Below, piece after piece: positions 6,395 through 9,861 of a stretch of DNA of 9,861 nucleotides (its first letter is position 1; every line of letters begins with the position of its first letter). This DNA is from Microbacteriaceae bacterium (lineage in GTDB: Bacteria > Actinomycetota > Actinomycetes > Actinomycetales > Microbacteriaceae). The stretch is from contig JAAZFP010000361.1 of NCBI GenBank assembly GCA_012511645.1, positions 1 through 9,861 of the forward strand. The letters are read 5' to 3'. The position numbers and the translations under genes are program-made. The notes under the pieces were generated by a model. That model was given only the letters and a program-made list of their open reading frames with translations. It did no database searches and was not told the DNA's origin.

Positions 6395-6400
6395 GATGCT
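6395..6400 (+). promoter_or_regulatory. Candidate -10 of the yraN-comM-dprA operon
   Basis: GATGCT stands six bases before the yraN ATG, the same spacing as the TAGGCT element of pncB, and no Shine-Dalgarno sequence is visible there. It departs from TANNNT at the first base, so the call is weak. Confidence 0.3.
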
Positions 6401-6406
6401 GGGCGC

Positions 6407-6811
6407 ATGACCCAGATCACCACTTCTTCTGTCACCACTCAGCCTCCACCTGCGCACCATAACCAACGGATCGGTGCGCAGGGAGAGCACCTTGCCACGC
6501 GATACCTTGAGGCCCAGGGGTATGTACTCCTCGCCCAGAACTGGCGCTTCGGACGCCTCGGCGAGCTTGATCTCGTGATGCAGCACCGCGGCGTCGTCAT
6601 CGGTATCGAAGTCAAGACACGAAGCGGTTCAGGGTTTGGCAACCCGCTCGAATCGATTACCCCGCAAAAAGCCTCCCGCCTGCGAAAGCTGTTGCTCGCT
6701 TGGGTGCACGGTCACCAACCCGGGGCGCGATCACTGCGCATCGATGCGGTTGGGGTGACCCTGCAGGGTGACGCCGATCCCACCATTGAGCACCTGCGAG
6801 GCATCTGGTGA
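6407..6811 (+). CDS. yraN: YraN family (UPF0102) nuclease-like protein
   Basis: A 134-aa protein with the UPF0102 signature: RIGAQGEHLATRYLEAQGY (21-39), NWRFGRLGELDLVM (45-58) and GIEVKTR (66-72), then a C-terminal RIDAVGV (111-117). E27, D55, E68 and K70 are placed as in a PD-(D/E)xK endonuclease fold related to Holliday-junction resolvases, and all are kept. The biochemical role of YraN is not firmly settled. It is widely linked with comM and dprA, which suggests work on recombining DNA. It is a little longer than the usual 115-125 aa because of a Thr/Pro-rich leader (residues 1-20); no later Met or GTG lies before the conserved core, so the ATG at 6407 is kept. Its stop overlaps the comM start (GTGA), so the two are translationally coupled. 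Confidence 0.93.
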   Translation: MTQITTSSVTTQPPPAHHNQRIGAQGEHLATRYLEAQGYVLLAQNWRFGRLGELDLVMQHRGVVIGIEVKTRSGSGFGNPLESITPQKASRLRKLLLAWVHGHQPGARSLRIDAVGVTLQGDADPTIEHLRGIW

Positions 6812-8394
6812 GCGCGGGAGTGTGCCGCGCCGCGGCAATCGCCCTCACCGGGCTTGACGGCACCCTCGTGCAGGTCGAGGCGGCGGTGTCGAACCAGCTA
6901 CCGGGCATGGCGATCATCGGTCTGCCAGACACGGCGCTTGCCGAAGCGAAACAGCGCGTTCGACTCGCCACGCAGCAGGCGGGACTCTCACTGAGCAAAC
7001 GCTTTCTCGTCGTGAACCTCAGCCCAGCTGCGCTGCCCAAGCAGGGCTCGGGTTTTGACTTAGCGATTGCGCTCGCAGCGCTCGCCGCCTCATCGGAACT
7101 GCCCGCAGACCATCTCGAACGGGTCGCGCACATTGGCGAACTCAGCCTCGACGGCGGGCTGCGCCGCCCACCCGGGCTGCTGAGTGCGGTGCTCGCCGCG
7201 CACCGCTTAGGTTTTGCGCAGGTCATGGTGCCGGCGGCGCACGCACAAGAAGCTGCCCTTGTACCCGGCATCGAAGTGATCGCCGCGCACTCCCTTCGGG
7301 GCGCGGTCGCGTGGCATCGCGGTGAGTCTGAGGGGTGGCACATCGCAACCCCCGAGACCGCGAATGACGTCGGAAACGCCTCGGGCGGGTCGCCAGCAAC
7401 CGAGACCTCGTCGGCGTCGTCCCAAGGAACGCACGATATGAGCGATGTCATCGGGCAGCCAGAGGCCGTCGAAGCTCTGGTGGTGGCAGCAGCTGGCAAA
7501 CACCATGTGTCGATGGTCGGGCCGCCAGGATCGGGCAAAACGCTGCTCGCCACACGCCTCGCAACGATTCTTCCTGACCTGACCGCCGAAGAGTCAATTC
7601 TTGCCAGCAGCATCGCTTCTTTGCGAGGTACCACGCTCACCGAACTGGTGCGCCGACCGCCCTTCATCGCACCGCACCACACCGCGACCCAGGTGTCACT
7701 GACCGGTGGTGGAGATTCGAGGGGCGTGCACCTCGGGGCCGTCACCCAAGCCTGCTGTGGAGTGCTGTTTCTTGATGAGGCCCCTGAGTTCTCGCGTGAT
7801 GCGCTCAACGCACTTCGAGAACCCATCGAATCCCGTCACGTTTCGGTGCACCGCGCCCGCATGCACGCCGTGCTTCCCGCACAGATGCAAGTGGTGATCG
7901 CGGCAAACCCGTGCCCGTGCGGGTACGCTGACTCGCTCGACAGTGCTGAACCGTGCCGGTGCAGCCCCAGTCAGCGCGTGCGTTACCTGGGCCGAATCTC
8001 GGGCCCGCTCAGTGACCGAATCGACCTGCGGCTCACCGTGCGCCGCGTGCCCAGCATGCTGCTCGAATCAGATGACAGCGCACGCCCCACGAGCAGCGAA
8101 CTTCGTGAACGCGTCATTCTTGCGCGTACCCGCGCGGCAACGCGGCTGCGTCACACTCCCTGGCGGGTGAACGCCGAAGTGGCAAGCTCGTGGCTGCTCG
8201 CGGCAGAGAACAGGCCGCCACGCAGCGTGACCGCAGTGATTGATCGTGCCTACGCTCGCGGAGCGCTCTCGATGCGTGGGTACGAGCGCACCCTGCGCCT
8301 CGGATGGACCCTCGCTGACCTCGCAGGGAAGCCCAGGCCCGAGCGCGACGAGATTCGTCAGGCGCTCACCCTTCGCAACGGGGCAGCGATATGA
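6808..8394 (+). CDS. comM: ComM / YifB family AAA+ ATPase (Mg-chelatase-like, DNA branch migration in transformation)
   Basis: A 528-aa ComM-like protein. The N-terminal Lon-S16-like (ChlI-type) domain spans about 15-170 with SNQLPGMAIIGLPD (28-41) and NLSPAALPKQGSGFDLAIAL (70-89). A loose Ser/Thr/Gly-rich linker (about 180-210) follows. The AAA+ core has Walker A GPPGSGKT (238-245), Walker B GVLFLDEAPEF (318-328), the family's NPCPCG (367-372) with further cysteines C383 and C385 that may bind metal, and an arginine-finger-like GPLSDRIDL (399-407). The C-terminal Mg_chelatase_C part (about 430-524) is complete. In Vibrio cholerae ComM is a hexameric helicase extending recombination during natural transformation; a role here is inferred. 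The GTG start at 6808 overlaps the yraN stop and has GAGG about eight bases upstream. The stop overlaps the dprA start as ATGA. Confidence 0.95.
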   Translation: MSAGVCRAAAIALTGLDGTLVQVEAAVSNQLPGMAIIGLPDTALAEAKQRVRLATQQAGLSLSKRFLVVNLSPAALPKQGSGFDLAIALAALAASSELPADHLERVAHIGELSLDGGLRRPPGLLSAVLAAHRLGFAQVMVPAAHAQEAALVPGIEVIAAHSLRGAVAWHRGESEGWHIATPETANDVGNASGGSPATETSSASSQGTHDMSDVIGQPEAVEALVVAAAGKHHVSMVGPPGSGKTLLATRLATILPDLTAEESILASSIASLRGTTLTELVRRPPFIAPHHTATQVSLTGGGDSRGVHLGAVTQACCGVLFLDEAPEFSRDALNALREPIESRHVSVHRARMHAVLPAQMQVVIAANPCPCGYADSLDSAEPCRCSPSQRVRYLGRISGPLSDRIDLRLTVRRVPSMLLESDDSARPTSSELRERVILARTRAATRLRHTPWRVNAEVASSWLLAAENRPPRSVTAVIDRAYARGALSMRGYERTLRLGWTLADLAGKPRPERDEIRQALTLRNGAAI

Positions 8395-9665
8395 GCCCCA
8401 TCAACATCTTTGGTGATGTCATTCCCGCCGATGCGCGAATCGAGAGATTGCTTGCGCAGATCGATGGTGCACATGCTGAACTCGGCGAGCCAGCGACGCT
8501 CAGCCGGGAGCGAGCCAACATACTGCTTGCCCGCATCATATGGTCGCGCAGCTGCGATCCCGGTGACGGGGTGGCAGGCAGCCTCATTGCGGCGGTCGGT
8601 GCCGAAGACGCGCTCCATCTCGTGATGCGATCCGTCAGCCCGCAGCATGTCACGGCTCTGCTTCGCGAACACGGCAGCACGATCAGCGCTCGTGCAGTCG
8701 CAGAAGCGCTCGGTCGGTGGGAGCAGAGGCTGAAGCAGCCTGAGACCATTCTCGATATCGAGCGAGCTGCTGCCGCTGGTCTGCGTGTGGTCATACCCGG
8801 TGACCCCAACTGGCCTGCGCAATTCGATGAGCTCGATCAGCATGCACCGACGATGCTGTGGTGCCGTGGCAACCTCACCCTTCTTCGAAGTACCGCCATC
8901 AGTGTGGTCGGAGCCCGAGCCGCAACCGGGTACGGCACCCATATCACCGCTGAACTCGTGCAGGGTCTCAGTGAGGCTGGGCTCACCATCGTGTCAGGAG
9001 CTGCATACGGCATCGATGCGGTCGCACACCGCACTGCGCTCGCCGCAGGTGCGCCCACCATCGCCATCGTTGCCGGGGGTGCTGACCGTGCGTATCCGAG
9101 CCCGCATGCACCGCTGCTTGACCGCATCGCGGCTGAGGGACTGGTGTGCGCAGAGATGATCCCTGATTCTGCACCCACCAAATGGAGGTTCTTGCAACGA
9201 AACAGGTTAATTGCGGCCTTATCTGGGGCAACGTTGGTGACCGAGGCCGGAGTCCGTTCTGGCAGCATCAACACGGCCGGACATGCGGCACAGCTCGGGC
9301 GTGCACTTGGCGCGGTGCCCGGGGCAGTCACCTCTGCAACCTCGGCAGGGTGCCACCGATTGATGCGTGAGTACGGGGCCGAGATGATCACGAACGTGCG
9401 TGAGGCCTGCGAACTGGCGGGTGTGAGTGATGAGCTGCAGATCTTTGCCGATGAGCCGAACACCCGTGAGCGTGAGTGGCAGCGCAGGGTTCGTGATGCG
9501 CTGCCGCTTCGCGGGTCGCGCACGCTCGCTGAAATTGCGACTGCTGCGGGTCTCGCCCCACACCAAGTGAGGGGAGTGCTCGCCGAGCTCGAACTCCTGG
9601 GTCGGGTGCATCGCGCCGATCAGACCGGCGATGCGTCACCCAAGTGGCGACTCGCGCGACATTAG
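8391..9665 (+). CDS. dprA: DNA-processing protein DprA (single-strand DNA binding, RecA loader)
   Basis: A 424-aa DprA. The N-terminal part (about 35-130) is helical and SAM-like. The central Rossmann fold carries ISVVGARAATGYG (170-182), IVSGAAYGIDAVAHRTAL (200-217), AGGADRAYP (228-236), RFLQRNRLIAALSGA (266-280) and VTEAGVRSGSINTA (283-296). A C-terminal winged-helix part (about 365-422, TLAEIATAAGLAPHQVRGVL) is complete. DprA protects incoming single strands and loads RecA during transformation; it is also common in species not known to be competent. The ATG at 8391 overlaps the comM stop (ATGA). GGGG about seven bases upstream is only a weak ribosome site, so coupling probably drives translation. 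The segment before residue 35 is poorly conserved, but no better start is visible. It is the last gene of the yraN operon, followed by about 80 bp and a new unit. Confidence 0.95.
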   Translation: MSPINIFGDVIPADARIERLLAQIDGAHAELGEPATLSRERANILLARIIWSRSCDPGDGVAGSLIAAVGAEDALHLVMRSVSPQHVTALLREHGSTISARAVAEALGRWEQRLKQPETILDIERAAAAGLRVVIPGDPNWPAQFDELDQHAPTMLWCRGNLTLLRSTAISVVGARAATGYGTHITAELVQGLSEAGLTIVSGAAYGIDAVAHRTALAAGAPTIAIVAGGADRAYPSPHAPLLDRIAAEGLVCAEMIPDSAPTKWRFLQRNRLIAALSGATLVTEAGVRSGSINTAGHAAQLGRALGAVPGAVTSATSAGCHRLMREYGAEMITNVREACELAGVSDELQIFADEPNTREREWQRRVRDALPLRGSRTLAEIATAAGLAPHQVRGVLAELELLGRVHRADQTGDASPKWRLARH

Positions 9666-9691
9666 GCTTCTCAGCCGTTGTGTACAGCTGA

Positions 9692-9697
9692 TATTCT
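9692..9697 (+). promoter_or_regulatory. Candidate -10 of the antitoxin gene
   Basis: TATTCT fits TANNNT and would start transcription near 9704, just upstream of the direct repeats at 9707-9729. The stretch from about 9687 to 9730 is much more AT-rich than the surrounding coding DNA. No good -35 was found at the usual spacing. Confidence 0.35.
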
Positions 9698-9706
9698 CTT
9701 TCTTTA

Positions 9707-9729
9707 ACTAGTCAGTTCACTAGTCAGTT
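9707..9729. repeat. Two 11-bp direct repeats, probable autoregulatory operator of the toxin-antitoxin operon
   Basis: ACTAGTCAGTT occurs at 9707-9717 and 9719-9729, a 12-bp period, about one helical turn. Each copy contains the palindrome ACTAGT. The pair lies between dprA and the antitoxin start. Phd/YefM antitoxins bind short palindromic repeats in their own promoter, so this is very likely the operator; the repeat is seen directly, its role is inferred. Confidence 0.65.
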
Positions 9730-9730
9730 T

Positions 9731-9740
9731 GGAAAGGGGG
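9731..9740 (+). promoter_or_regulatory. Strong ribosome-binding site of the antitoxin gene
   Basis: GGAAAGGGGG ends six bases before the ATG at 9747. It is the strongest purine-rich ribosome site in the window and decides the start. It contrasts with the leaderless or coupled starts of the other genes, fitting the high antitoxin translation expected in toxin-antitoxin pairs. Confidence 0.7.
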
Positions 9741-9746
9741 TGGCAT

Positions 9747-9861
9747 ATGCGCAATACGATTCGCCGATGGCCAGTGCAAGATGCCAAGGCGCGGCTGAGT
9801 GAAATGATCCTTGCAGCGATGAAAGAAGGCCCTCAGATGATCACCAAACGAGGTGAAGACG
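9747..9861 (+). CDS. Type II antitoxin, Phd/YefM family, N-terminal fragment (runs off the right edge)
   Basis: The first 38 codons are present, starting MRNTIRRWPVQDAKARLSEM and ending ITKRGED at the edge. The WPVQDAKARLSEMI and GPQMITKRGED segments are the DNA-binding N-terminal half of Phd/YefM antitoxins, which repress their own operon and neutralise a toxin encoded just downstream. The toxin itself (Doc, YoeB/RelE or VapC type) lies outside the window and its class cannot be told. The gene has its own promoter region with direct repeats and a strong ribosome site, so it is separate from dprA. Confidence 0.88.
   Translation, partial: MRNTIRRWPVQDAKARLSEMILAAMKEGPQMITKRGED

Noticed and set aside
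6657..7826. Minus-strand open frame of 389 codons opposite yraN/comM
   Set aside because: It is a Ser/Ala/Arg-rich composition shadow of comM, with no family resemblance.
8837..9523. Minus-strand open frame of 228 codons opposite dprA
   Set aside because: It is a mirror of the dprA coding bias, with no motif and no start signals.
1..9861. CRISPR array, tRNA, rRNA, insertion sequence or riboswitch
   Set aside because: No regularly spaced repeats, no cloverleaf or rRNA-like segments, no transposase, and no gap long enough for a typical riboswitch other than the 6282-6406 stretch, where none was recognised.

Overview
The window looks like a chromosomal segment of a high-GC actinobacterium, most likely Micrococcales and perhaps Microbacteriaceae. 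The reasons are the strong G/C third-position bias, an actinobacterial-type LexA box, the actinobacteria-restricted DUF2469 gene, and several genes that appear to start on leaderless transcripts with a TANNNT-type -10 just before the start codon. The genus cannot be fixed from the sequence alone.

Layout: positions 1-122 (minus) hold the first 40 codons of nicotinate phosphoribosyltransferase (pncB). Positions 220-5866 (minus) are one tightly overlapped SOS mutasome operon, imuA' > imuB > dnaE2 (imuC), transcribed leftward. Its promoter carries a near-perfect LexA box at 5878-5893. A short divergent region then leads to rightward genes: a DUF2469 protein (5955-6281), a 125-bp gap with one perfect and one near-perfect DnaA box, and the overlapped operon yraN > comM > dprA (6407-9665). 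The right edge (9747-9861) is the start of a Phd/YefM-family antitoxin gene, preceded by an 11-bp direct repeat that is probably its operator.

How the genes fit together: ImuA', ImuB and DnaE2 form the inducible error-prone translesion system. LexA should hold it off until DNA damage. YraN (nuclease-like fold), ComM (AAA+ helicase of transformation) and DprA (RecA loader on incoming single-stranded DNA) are genes of DNA uptake and recombination. The window therefore places mutagenic repair and DNA-uptake recombination back to back around a short regulatory zone.

Most unusual points: ImuB appears to lack much of the family's N-terminal palm/fingers segment, and the place where relatives carry the beta-clamp-binding motif is degenerate (EPGLWS). 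DnaE2 carries two low-complexity inserts, one with a perfect 12-bp tandem duplication. DnaA boxes sit in front of the yraN-comM-dprA operon. No wholly new system is evident; the altered mutasome is the best candidate for follow-up.
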